Source of the DNA: CBFHMJ01 sp965656875
GTDB taxonomy: Bacteria; Pseudomonadota; Gammaproteobacteria; Enterobacterales; Alteromonadaceae
Direction: 5' to 3'
DNA length: 64,000 nucleotides
Assembly (NCBI GenBank): GCA_965656875.1
Contig: CBFHMJ010000032.1
Location: forward strand, 62,001 to 126,000
Position numbers and translations under genes: made by a program. The notes under the pieces are model-generated. The model saw only the letters and a list, made by a program, of their open reading frames with translations, searched no databases and had not been told where the DNA came from. Of this stretch, positions 36,238 through 44,125 are shown piece by piece. Numbering within the stretch: the first letter of the stretch is position 1; each line of letters opens with the position of its first letter.

Positions 36238-36270
36238 AAAAAGCTGGTGAGTTTAGTTACTCGCCAGCTT
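36238..36270 (-). terminator. Hairpin with U-run between adaptor and pump genes
   Basis: AAGCTGGTGAGT (36241-36252) and ACTCGCCAGCTT (36259-36270) form a 12-bp stem with one wobble pair and a 6-nt loop spanning the adaptor stop codon. On the minus strand it is followed by five T. It looks like an intra-operon attenuator that lowers pump relative to adaptor, or an mRNA 3'-end stabiliser. Confidence 0.6.
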
Positions 36271-37290
36271 GATAGTCATACCTGCTTTCATATAAGCAGC
36301 GCCTTCAGAGATGACTTGATCGCCTTCGTTCAGTCCTTCGTAGACAGCCACTTTTCCACCAGTAATAAAGGCAATACTAATTACCTGTTCATTTGCGGTG
36401 CCATCCGGGGAAACGGTAAACACACTGCCGGTAGACTGATTTGCGGATACCAGGGCTTCAATCGGGATAAATGCCAGATGTTGTGTAAACTGAGATTCAA
36501 TTGTTGCTTTGCCAATAAAGCCTGTGAATAACGGAAGTTTGTGAGGGTCCAGCGTTAGTTCCACTTCGAACAATCCGGTTTGTTGTGATGCCGCCGCGCC
36601 AATTTCGCTGACCAGTCCGTCGAATTGCATGCCTTTATACGCATCGAATTCAACTGTTGCTTTGTCACCCAGATTAACTCGCACGATGTCTTTATCGGTA
36701 ATGCCTAATCGGATGACCCAGCCTTGTCTGATGTTACTGATAACAAATGCCGACTGATTCGGGCTCACTAGCTCATTTCTTTCTATGTGACGACGCAATA
36801 CCACACCATCGCCTTGTGCATGAATGGCAGAATGTTTCAGATTGAACCTGGCAATGTTCAGATCGCTGAGCGCGACAGAAGTATTCGTTTCTGCGGCTTG
36901 AAGTTGCTCCTGAGTGATCACTTTCTCGACGTACAATTTTTCAAAGCGCTTCAGATTACGTAATGCGTTTTTATAAACCGATTCAGCCTGTTTTACCTGA
37001 GCTTTGATTTCTGCCTGGTCGAGGATTGCCAGTAATTGCCCTTTCTTAACGTGATTACCTTCATCGACGAGTATTTCTGAGACAACGCCTGAGATTTTGA
37101 ATGAGAGTTTTTGCTGAGATTTGCTGGCGAGAATGCCAGAACTGATAACAGGTTTGGCATAAGGTTTGAATTCTACAGGCGCTGTTTTGACACCTGGTGA
37201 TTCATGGTTGGACGCATTCGCTTGCCCAAAGGTAAGTATGATCAGCGTGATCAGGGCGAATGGTCGAAGGAAATCAGACTTGTTTGACAT
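36253..37290 (-). CDS. RND efflux periplasmic adaptor (second system)
   Basis: 345 residues. A signal peptide (ALITLIILTFGQANA) is not followed by a lipobox, unlike the adaptor of the first system. The lipoyl-like halves KLSFKISGVVSEILVDEGNH and HSAIHAQGDGVVLRRHIER enclose the alpha-hairpin KQAESVYKNALRNLKRFEKL. Beta-barrel and membrane-proximal domains follow. It links the downstream pump to an outer-membrane channel encoded elsewhere. It is first in a two-gene operon with the pump, with a hairpin at the junction. Confidence 0.93.
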   Translation of the reverse strand: MSNKSDFLRPFALITLIILTFGQANASNHESPGVKTAPVEFKPYAKPVISSGILASKSQQKLSFKISGVVSEILVDEGNHVKKGQLLAILDQAEIKAQVKQAESVYKNALRNLKRFEKLYVEKVITQEQLQAAETNTSVALSDLNIARFNLKHSAIHAQGDGVVLRRHIERNELVSPNQSAFVISNIRQGWVIRLGITDKDIVRVNLGDKATVEFDAYKGMQFDGLVSEIGAAASQQTGLFEVELTLDPHKLPLFTGFIGKATIESQFTQHLAFIPIEALVSANQSTGSVFTVSPDGTANEQVISIAFITGGKVAVYEGLNEGDQVISEGAAYMKAGMTIKLASN

Positions 37291-37389
37291 CGGTTTTACT
37301 GAATGTGAACGGCGAATACATCATATCTTAAGTTGATATGTATTCACCGTCAACATGCGCAATTAATAGCCAGCGCTGGTTTGGTATTC

Positions 37390-37995
37390 CTAATCTGTTT
37401 TTTGCCAGACCAGTATCTGGTTATTCGCTGGCATAACTATGTCTTTTACCAGCGTTAATCCCGCAGAGTTTGCCATTGGTGTAATTTCGTCCATGTCGCA
37501 AATACCGCTGTCCGGATCTCTGTCTCGTAGCCAGTTATCAAATTCAATATTACTGTCGCTGGTGTAGCGACCGCTGTATTTAAAAGGACCATAAATCGCT
37601 AGTAATCCACCCGGCATCAACAAGCGACCTGCACCTCGAAAAAATGAAGCGACTTCCTGCATGGAAAAGATATGCAGGGTATTGGCGGTAAACATGGCAT
37701 CAAATTCTATCGCCAGGTTTTCTGGTGTCCAGATGGATTCAGAGACATCCAGTGGTAATGGTAATCCGAGATTTTTCGGGGCGACGGGTGCCAACACTTG
37801 AGTGATATCGTCGATAAACTCAGGTAATTCCGTCGTTTGCCAGAATAAATGAGGAAATTCAGATGCAAATAGTAACGCATGGTGTCCCATTCCGCTGGCA
37901 ATTTCGCAAACGTTCTTTCGATCGGTGAAGAGGGTGGTTAATACATCGAGAATTGGCGCTTTATTGCGCTCAAAAGGTGGCGAGTGGGGAAGCAT
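37390..37995 (-). CDS. DUF938 SAM-dependent methyltransferase-like protein
   Basis: 201 residues. It is recognised by LPHSPPFERNKAPILDVL at the start and YGPFKYSGRYTSDSNIEFD later, both hallmarks of DUF938. The SAM-binding loop reads VCEIASGMGHHALLFASEFP, and a second Rossmann motif FDAMFTANTLHIF follows. The fold is that of class I methyltransferases; no substrate is known for the family. It is a single gene on the minus strand between an RND operon and idi. Confidence 0.92.
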   Translation of the reverse strand: MLPHSPPFERNKAPILDVLTTLFTDRKNVCEIASGMGHHALLFASEFPHLFWQTTELPEFIDDITQVLAPVAPKNLGLPLPLDVSESIWTPENLAIEFDAMFTANTLHIFSMQEVASFFRGAGRLLMPGGLLAIYGPFKYSGRYTSDSNIEFDNWLRDRDPDSGICDMDEITPMANSAGLTLVKDIVMPANNQILVWQKTD

Positions 37996-38143
37996 TACTA
38001 CGTCTCGTTTCAGAAAAAGGATAGATATTTTTACATAGTTAACCTGTCAGTCGTCAACCGACATCCATCAGTTGATTAACAATGTTGGCAGAACAGGTTA
38101 GGATTTGCGTTCTTAATTTTAATCCAGTTTCTGTGAGCCTGAT

Positions 38144-38680
38144 GTGAGTGATTTTGTTGTTACATTGAATGAGAAAAATGAACCTGTCGGTGAGATGGAA
38201 AAGCTTGCTGCACATCAGCAGAATATCAGGCATCTGGCATTTTCTGTGGTTGTTATCCGGGAAACAGAACAAGGGATTGAGACCTTATTGCAACAGCGGG
38301 CGCACAGTAAATATCACTGTGGTGGCTTATGGAGTAATACGTGTTGTTCGCATCCTAAACCACAGGAATCTGTACTTGCAGCAGCTAACAGGCGTTTGAT
38401 TGAAGAGCTGAACATGTCTTTACCTGTACTGACGGATATCGGTCAGTTCTGGTATCACGCTGAATTTGCCAATGGACTGCATGAAAACGAATATGATCAT
38501 GTGCTGCTATGTGAAATTAGTGAAGAACCAGAATGGACGCTCAACTCAGAGGAAGTCGCGCAGGTAAAATGGGTCAATATTGATCAGTTGCAGAAGAAGC
38601 TAGTTGAGTCCTCAGAGCAATTTACGCCCTGGTTATCTGGTGTGATGGCTTTGGTGCAAACCTACATCGCGCATCGCTAA
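38144..38680 (+). CDS. idi: Isopentenyl-diphosphate delta-isomerase, type I
   Basis: 178 residues, near E. coli Idi (182), starting at a GTG. It interconverts IPP and DMAPP in isoprenoid synthesis. Active-site Cys67 lies in WSNTCCSHP and Glu116 in ENEYDHV, exactly the E. coli numbering. The Nudix-like fold shows ESVLAAANRRLIEELNM. Metal-binding His residues occur in KLAAHQQNIRH. The gene is not clustered with other isoprenoid genes. Its last four bases overlap the end of the convergent metalloprotease gene. Confidence 0.96.
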   Translation: MSDFVVTLNEKNEPVGEMEKLAAHQQNIRHLAFSVVVIRETEQGIETLLQQRAHSKYHCGGLWSNTCCSHPKPQESVLAAANRRLIEELNMSLPVLTDIGQFWYHAEFANGLHENEYDHVLLCEISEEPEWTLNSEEVAQVKWVNIDQLQKKLVESSEQFTPWLSGVMALVQTYIAHR

Positions 38681-39489
38681 CCCAGAGTGTGACCATGCTG
38701 ACGAAACCAGAGTTTCGCTTCATCAACCGCAGAGTAATGTTGATTAACCAGTCGCCAGAATGAAGGAGAATGGTTCATATATCGGCGATGACATAGCTCA
38801 TGAACAATCACGTATTCAGTGTAATGAGTTGGCGCAAATGCCAGCGTGAAATTGAAACAAAGCTCTCCACTACTTGAACAACTTCCCCAACGAGTTTTAA
38901 AAGGTTTTATCTTAACCACACGCCAATTTACATCAATCCACTTTGCCAATTCCGTGCAGCGTTGTTCAAAGTATTGTTGAGCTAGCCGGGTTATCAGGCC
39001 GTTGACCTGAGTTACGACATGTTTGTGATGATTTTCAGGACGTATACGTGTTGATAATACAACGACCAGTTGATTGTCTGATAGAAAGCAGTCTGTTTTA
39101 TTTCCGGGCTCAATCACTAAAGTGTATGGTTGATCGAACAAGCAAAAAACTTCGCCAGCCTGATAACGGCGAACGGGCCTTTCAGCCTGACGCTGTGATT
39201 GCTTTTTTAACTTATCAATAATCCAGCGTTGCTTTTCCAGTACAAACTGTTGAATGACTGCCGTTTCTACCCAGCCTGGAGCCATTACTTTTACTTCTCC
39301 ATGACGGATTGTCAGCCCCAACGTCTTGCGTCGAGAACTACGTTGAATCAAATAATCAAAATGAGGCGTTTGTACATTCAAGCGAAAAATCTTTGTATTA
39401 ATTTGTGATGAAAAGGCATTAGAGTTTGCGATCTTACGCGAACCAATGAATGATAACCATGCTCCAAACCGAACATTTGATCGCAACAA
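38677..39489 (-). CDS. YgjP-like zinc metalloprotease (DUF45/WLM)
   Basis: Up to 270 residues. The C-terminal half is the DUF45/YgjP domain, with zinc motif HELCH (His230, Glu231, His234) followed by HSPSFWRLVNQHYS, and the upstream family signature KTRWGSCSSSGELCFNF. The N-terminal start is uncertain: the frame has no ATG before residue ~69, only TTG codons (39489, 39486, 39381). Family members usually begin near the segment FDYLIQRSSRRKTLGL, so 39381 is a good alternative. E. coli YgjP is an uncharacterised putative metal-dependent hydrolase. Convergent with idi and divergent from the TraB/GumN gene. Confidence 0.88.
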   Translation of the reverse strand: MLRSNVRFGAWLSFIGSRKIANSNAFSSQINTKIFRLNVQTPHFDYLIQRSSRRKTLGLTIRHGEVKVMAPGWVETAVIQQFVLEKQRWIIDKLKKQSQRQAERPVRRYQAGEVFCLFDQPYTLVIEPGNKTDCFLSDNQLVVVLSTRIRPENHHKHVVTQVNGLITRLAQQYFEQRCTELAKWIDVNWRVVKIKPFKTRWGSCSSSGELCFNFTLAFAPTHYTEYVIVHELCHRRYMNHSPSFWRLVNQHYSAVDEAKLWFRQHGHTLG

Positions 39490-39521
39490 TTTGAATGCAA
39501 CAATAAAAACAAGGAATTACC

Positions 39522-40403
39522 ATGACGTTGAACTTATCTCGTTTGTTTACCCGATTGCTGTTGCTGACAATGATCAGCATCTTTTCTGTTACGTCTCAGG
39601 CCGCTTCAATCTGGAAAGTGTCTAAAGGCAAAGAACAGCTATTGATTGGTGGGACCATTCACATTTTATCAAAAGACGATTTCCCGCTTCCCAAAGAGTA
39701 CGATAAAGCGTTCAATCAGGCGCAAATGCTCGTGTTTGAAACCGATATGGCTGCCTTGGAAGATCCTGCTTTTCAACAGCTTATGTTACAAAAGTTGATG
39801 TTGAAGGATGGAACGAAATTAAGTGATACGTTAACACCTGCCACTTATAACAAGCTAAAAACCTGGGTAGAAGGTGCCGGATTATCAATGGCAATGCTGG
39901 ATGGCTTTAAACCACAAATGGCGACGTTAACAGTGACGATGCTGGCGATGAAAAAAATGGGCATGACGGAGGAAGGCGTAGATGCGGTTTATTACCGCAA
40001 AGCTTCTGAAAGTAAGAAGCGCCTGGGACAGTTGGAAACGGCTGAACAACAGGCAAACTTCCTGGCGCGAATGGGGAAAGGTAAAGAAGACGAAATGATT
40101 TTAAGTACCTTGCAGGAAATGGAATCTTTACCACACGATGTACAGAAAATGAGATCCAGCTGGCGTGAGGGTGATCTTCAGGGAATGTACGATATTTTAC
40201 TAAAACCGATGGTGGAGGAATTTCCAGCCTTGTATCAGATGATTCTGGTTGATCGTAATAATGCCTGGATGCCACAACTGGAAAAAATGGCAAAAACACC
40301 AACGCTGGAATTTGTACTGGTGGGTGGCTTGCATCTGGTTGGAAAAGACGGTGTGTTAGCTCAATTCAAACGTAAGGGTTATACCGTCGAAAAGTTTAAA
40401 TAG
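39522..40403 (+). CDS. TraB/GumN family protein (exported)
   Basis: 293 residues with a signal peptide (LFTRLLLLTMISIFSVTSQAA). The family's paired motifs are present: GGTIHIL near the start (His47) and VGGLHLVGKDGV near the end, thought to form a metal-dependent catalytic site related to Tiki proteases. Between them FETDMAALEDPAFQ and GVDAVYYRKASESKK match the usual pattern. Eukaryotic Tiki members are metalloproteases, and bacterial GumN function is unsettled. The gene stands alone and ends in a hairpin terminator. The ATG follows AAGGAATTACC. Confidence 0.9.
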   Translation: MTLNLSRLFTRLLLLTMISIFSVTSQAASIWKVSKGKEQLLIGGTIHILSKDDFPLPKEYDKAFNQAQMLVFETDMAALEDPAFQQLMLQKLMLKDGTKLSDTLTPATYNKLKTWVEGAGLSMAMLDGFKPQMATLTVTMLAMKKMGMTEEGVDAVYYRKASESKKRLGQLETAEQQANFLARMGKGKEDEMILSTLQEMESLPHDVQKMRSSWREGDLQGMYDILLKPMVEEFPALYQMILVDRNNAWMPQLEKMAKTPTLEFVLVGGLHLVGKDGVLAQFKRKGYTVEKFK

Positions 40404-40417
40404 ACGCTCAAAAACAC

Positions 40418-40450
40418 CTGATGGCAGGATAAGAACTTGCCATCAGCTGT
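40418..40450. terminator. Hairpin terminator between TraB/GumN and manC
   Basis: CTGATGGCA (40418-40426) pairs with TGCCATCAG (40438-40446), with an 11-nt loop and a short T stretch (CTGTTTAG) after it. It lies at the convergent end of both genes. A modest terminator. Confidence 0.6.
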
Positions 40451-40476
40451 TTAGTCGCTCCAGGGCTTAGCAGGCT

Positions 40477-41892
40477 CTAGCCTCGTCCGTATTTGTCGTC
40501 AAAACGTTCAATATCATCTTCACCCAAATAATCACCTGACTGAATTTCGATAATTTCCAGCAAGTCCTCTCCTGGGTTTTCAAGGCAATGAATTTCGCGT
40601 TTGGGTATATAGGTTGATTCATTTTCTCGGAGCGTGAAAACGGCATCACCTTTAGTTACCTTAGCGATACCGGATACTACAACCCAATGTTCTGCTCGAT
40701 GCTGATGTCGCTGTAGCGACAAACGTTCGCCTGGTTTAACCGATATGTGTTTTACCTGGAATTTGTCGCTGTGTACCAGTGAATCGTAATTTCCCCAGGG
40801 GCGAAAGACCTGACGATGATTCTGATGTTCTTGTCGATTATCCGCTTTTAATGTCGAGACAATCTCTTTAATTGCCTGGCCTTGATGCTTATCTGCCACC
40901 ATGACTGCGTCAGGTGTGGCAACTACAATCAGGTCATTAACGCCACATAAACTAACCAGCCGGTCGCTGCTGTGTACCAGATTGTTCTCGCTATCACGGG
41001 TGATAACATCGCCCATACAGGCATTATTTGACTCGTCTTTTTGCTGAAGTGACCAGACGGATGACCATGAGCCAACATCACTCCAGCCCGCATTCAGGGG
41101 AATGACAACCGCGTCTTGCGTGCGTTCCATGACGGCGTAATCAATGGAATCCGCTGGGCAGTGAGCAAATGATGTTGCATCAATACGTGTGAAATCTAAA
41201 TCATGTTGCTGTGTTGCCATTGTTTGTTGGCAGACTTGAACGATATCTGGTGTGAATTGGGACAGTTGTTCCAGAATAGTCCTGGCATTAAACAGGAACA
41301 TACCACTGTTCCAGTAATAATTGCCTGAGGCAAGGTAGGTTTCAGCCGTATTGAAATCGGGTTTTTCAACAAACTTTTCAATAGGAAAATAATGTTCGCC
41401 GCTTTGCTTATTGCATTTAATGTAACCGTAACCCGTTTCAGGATGAGTTGGCACAATACCAAAGGTTGCAAGCTTGCCATTCGAGGCAACAATGCTGGCT
41501 TGTTTAATGGCGTGATTTAGTGCTTGTTCATCCTCGATATAATGATCCGCCGCAAGAATCAAAAGCTGTGGATTGTCATATTTTTCCAGTGCTTTCATCG
41601 CGGCAATGGCAATCGCTGGTGCCGTATTTTTACCTTCCGGTTCCAGTAATATCGTTTGTGGCTGATAGTTTATTTGCAGCAGTTGCTCTGCAACCAGGAA
41701 TCGATGATTTTCATTCGTAACAAAAATGGCAGGTTCTGCTTCTTCCGGAATACGTTGAACCGTTTGTTGGAGTAGTGTGCTGTCACCGAACAATGAAAGA
41801 AATTGCTTGGGATAATGCTCGCGAGACAGCGGCCATAGCCGAGTGCCATTGCCTCCACACAGGATGACAGGGATGAGTTGGGACATAAGCAT
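40477..41892 (-). CDS. manC: Mannose-1-phosphate guanylyltransferase / mannose-6-phosphate isomerase
   Basis: 471 residues, typical of the bifunctional type II enzymes (ManC/AlgA/XanB). The N-terminal nucleotidyltransferase has the pyrophosphorylase signature GGNGTRLWPLSREHYPKQF at residues 13-31 and FVEKPDFNTAETYLASGNYY. The C-terminal cupin isomerase domain carries RPWGNYDSLVHSDKFQVKHI, then PGERLSLQRHQHRAEHW with the zinc-binding Gln/His set, then GDYLGEDDIERF. It makes GDP-mannose for exopolysaccharide or O-antigen. No other polysaccharide genes are nearby. The ATG at 41892 has AGGA six bases upstream. Confidence 0.95.
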   Translation of the reverse strand: MLMSQLIPVILCGGNGTRLWPLSREHYPKQFLSLFGDSTLLQQTVQRIPEEAEPAIFVTNENHRFLVAEQLLQINYQPQTILLEPEGKNTAPAIAIAAMKALEKYDNPQLLILAADHYIEDEQALNHAIKQASIVASNGKLATFGIVPTHPETGYGYIKCNKQSGEHYFPIEKFVEKPDFNTAETYLASGNYYWNSGMFLFNARTILEQLSQFTPDIVQVCQQTMATQQHDLDFTRIDATSFAHCPADSIDYAVMERTQDAVVIPLNAGWSDVGSWSSVWSLQQKDESNNACMGDVITRDSENNLVHSSDRLVSLCGVNDLIVVATPDAVMVADKHQGQAIKEIVSTLKADNRQEHQNHRQVFRPWGNYDSLVHSDKFQVKHISVKPGERLSLQRHQHRAEHWVVVSGIAKVTKGDAVFTLRENESTYIPKREIHCLENPGEDLLEIIEIQSGDYLGEDDIERFDDKYGRG

Positions 41893-41968
41893 TCAGTGTC
41901 CTGAGTTGGTCAAAAATTGCTAATCAAAATATATCGTTTATCATAAGCTACTTAGTTAATATGAAGAC

Positions 41969-44122
41969 ATGGCGACAAGAGAAGCAATGGACGATAAACG
42001 GATTTCTTGCGATACCTCTAAGTATCAAATCGAATCGAATACTAACCTGGTTTTATTTTCTTTTCTTATATTCCTCACGCTTTTTACGGCAAGCGTAATA
42101 GCGAATCCTTTAAATACCCAAAGATATCCACTGAATGCTAGCGATGGCGATGTAACTATTACGGTTTCGCCCGTACCAGCATGGATAACTGAGCAGGTGG
42201 CACCTCAGGCAGCAAGTCAGGACAGTTCAGTTTCCTATTTGCTGGTGGATCAGGTTCACAATATTAGCCTTGAAACACCACAGTATTACTTTCACTCTTC
42301 ATCTCGCGTTAACAACGCTCAGGGATTAGAAGAAGCGTCTCAGATTCAGTTTTCTTTTTATCCTGGCTATGAGCAGTTGCACTGGCATTTTGTCCGCATT
42401 ATTCGTGACGGCAACGTCATTGATAAATTGAAGCCAGAGGAGATTAAGCTGTTTCAACAGGAAGAAGAGCTGGCTAATAAGATGTACGACGCTCGATGGA
42501 CTGCGATGTTAGTACTGGATGATGTCAGAGTTGGTGATGTCATTGAATACAGCACTACGTTGGAAGGAGATAATCCAATTTTTGCAGCGCATCGATTCGG
42601 TTATCGTCGTTTAAATTATGGTGTTGATGTTCAGCGTACTCACTTTAGCTTAATTGCGTCGCCAGAACAGACTATTCACTTCAAAGAACATAACGTCAAT
42701 ACACTGTATTCGGAATCATTGAAGCGCCTTCCTGTTCAAAAACAGGTGTTGGATAGTGGATTACAGCAGTGGTCTTTAACGTTGGATAAGATACCGGCGT
42801 TATTTTACGAAGATCAGGTGCCTGCCTGGATTGAGCCATCGACCGTTATTGAATACAGCGACTTTGCCAGTTGGAAAGATGTCGTAGATTGGGCGATTCC
42901 ACTGTACGCCGATAAGTATGATCTTCCTGTCGATTTACAGCAAAAGGTTGTAGCCTGGAAGGTATTAACGGATGACAAAACTGTTCTGATTAGTAAAGCT
43001 ATTGAGTATGTGCAAAAAGATATCCGCTACTGGGGGATAGAAACTGGCGTCAATTCACATTTACCGAGTTTCCCGGGGGTGACAGCTGAACGTCGATATG
43101 GTGACTGTAAAGATAAAACTGTATTGATGACAGCGTTGCTACGGGCGTTGGATATTGAAGCTTATCCATTCCTGGTATCCAGTAAAGTAACAGCTGGCGT
43201 GAAAAAGCGACTGCCATCTCCAGGCGCATTTGATCATGTCATTACTACATTCTTTTTGGATGGTCAGCAGTATTGGGTGGATGGGACTAATGATGCTCAG
43301 GGCGCGAATTTACTGTCGTTAAATCATCCAGATTATAAGCTGGGGTTAATGGTCAAACGAGGAAATAACCAGTTAACCCGAATGTCAGCGCCTGTTGAAA
43401 CGCAAACATTAAATAATGTTGAAACTGTCCATCATTATTCTATTGATGAAAAACAGCAACAGGTCACGATGGCTATTGAAACGCAGTATTTTGGCGGGGC
43501 TGCCGAATCAATGCGTTATTACCTTGCAACTAACTCGAAAGAACAGGTATCTAATAATTCCCTCCAGTTCTATTCTCGTTTCTACGCACATATAGCTGCA
43601 GCACCGGGTTGGCACAGTGACGATGACTTAGTGAACAATCAAGTTACTGTCACAGAACGTTATGTCATAAAAAACATGAGTACCAAAGGCGCAGGGCGCA
43701 GTGAGTATTACTTTTATCAGCCTGAAATGCATGAGTATGTCTTTTTACCCGATGTCCGAGAGCGACATTATCCGTTCTATCAACGCTTTCCACTTTCTTT
43801 TACTGCAACAATGAAGGTCACTGATTCGCAAGGGCGTGAACCTGTCTGGTCTGCATCGGGACAATTTAAAGTCGATAGTGCTCACTTTTTGTTTACGAAT
43901 AAAGTAACGAAATCCGGTAATGAAGTGAAAGCAGTCATGAAGTGGGACTCTCGTGCTGAATCAATCCCGGCAAAAGATTTTGACCAATACCAGAAAGACG
44001 TGAACACCGTATTGAATAATGCGGGTTTCACGTTATGGATGAAGCCCGCTGTTAAGAAATCGGGTGGCAAGAAAATGAATGATTTTTTGAAACGTCTGAA
44101 AGAGAAGAGAAACGGAGAGTAA
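41969..44122 (+). CDS. DUF3857/transglutaminase-like exported protein
   Basis: 717 residues from 41969 (ATG 41987, with AAGAG upstream, is an alternative start). A signal or membrane segment (NLVLFSFLIFLTLFTASVIA) precedes a DUF3857 domain (~60-240, with DARWTAMLVLDDVRVGDVIE) and a transglutaminase-like core. The catalytic triad is visible: Cys380 in RRYGDCKDKT, His423 in FDHVIT and Asp438 in YWVDGTND. A long C-terminal beta-rich part follows. These exported proteins may cleave or cross-link peptides in the periplasm; no substrate is known. Four bases separate its stop from a Sel1-repeat lipoprotein gene, so the two are co-expressed. Confidence 0.92.
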   Translation: MATREAMDDKRISCDTSKYQIESNTNLVLFSFLIFLTLFTASVIANPLNTQRYPLNASDGDVTITVSPVPAWITEQVAPQAASQDSSVSYLLVDQVHNISLETPQYYFHSSSRVNNAQGLEEASQIQFSFYPGYEQLHWHFVRIIRDGNVIDKLKPEEIKLFQQEEELANKMYDARWTAMLVLDDVRVGDVIEYSTTLEGDNPIFAAHRFGYRRLNYGVDVQRTHFSLIASPEQTIHFKEHNVNTLYSESLKRLPVQKQVLDSGLQQWSLTLDKIPALFYEDQVPAWIEPSTVIEYSDFASWKDVVDWAIPLYADKYDLPVDLQQKVVAWKVLTDDKTVLISKAIEYVQKDIRYWGIETGVNSHLPSFPGVTAERRYGDCKDKTVLMTALLRALDIEAYPFLVSSKVTAGVKKRLPSPGAFDHVITTFFLDGQQYWVDGTNDAQGANLLSLNHPDYKLGLMVKRGNNQLTRMSAPVETQTLNNVETVHHYSIDEKQQQVTMAIETQYFGGAAESMRYYLATNSKEQVSNNSLQFYSRFYAHIAAAPGWHSDDDLVNNQVTVTERYVIKNMSTKGAGRSEYYFYQPEMHEYVFLPDVRERHYPFYQRFPLSFTATMKVTDSQGREPVWSASGQFKVDSAHFLFTNKVTKSGNEVKAVMKWDSRAESIPAKDFDQYQKDVNTVLNNAGFTLWMKPAVKKSGGKKMNDFLKRLKEKRNGE

Positions 44123-44125
44123 AGG

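Noticed and set aside
39907..40302. 131-codon minus-strand frame inside the TraB/GumN gene
   Set aside because: Shadow of a well-supported exported protein; no start signal and no domain.
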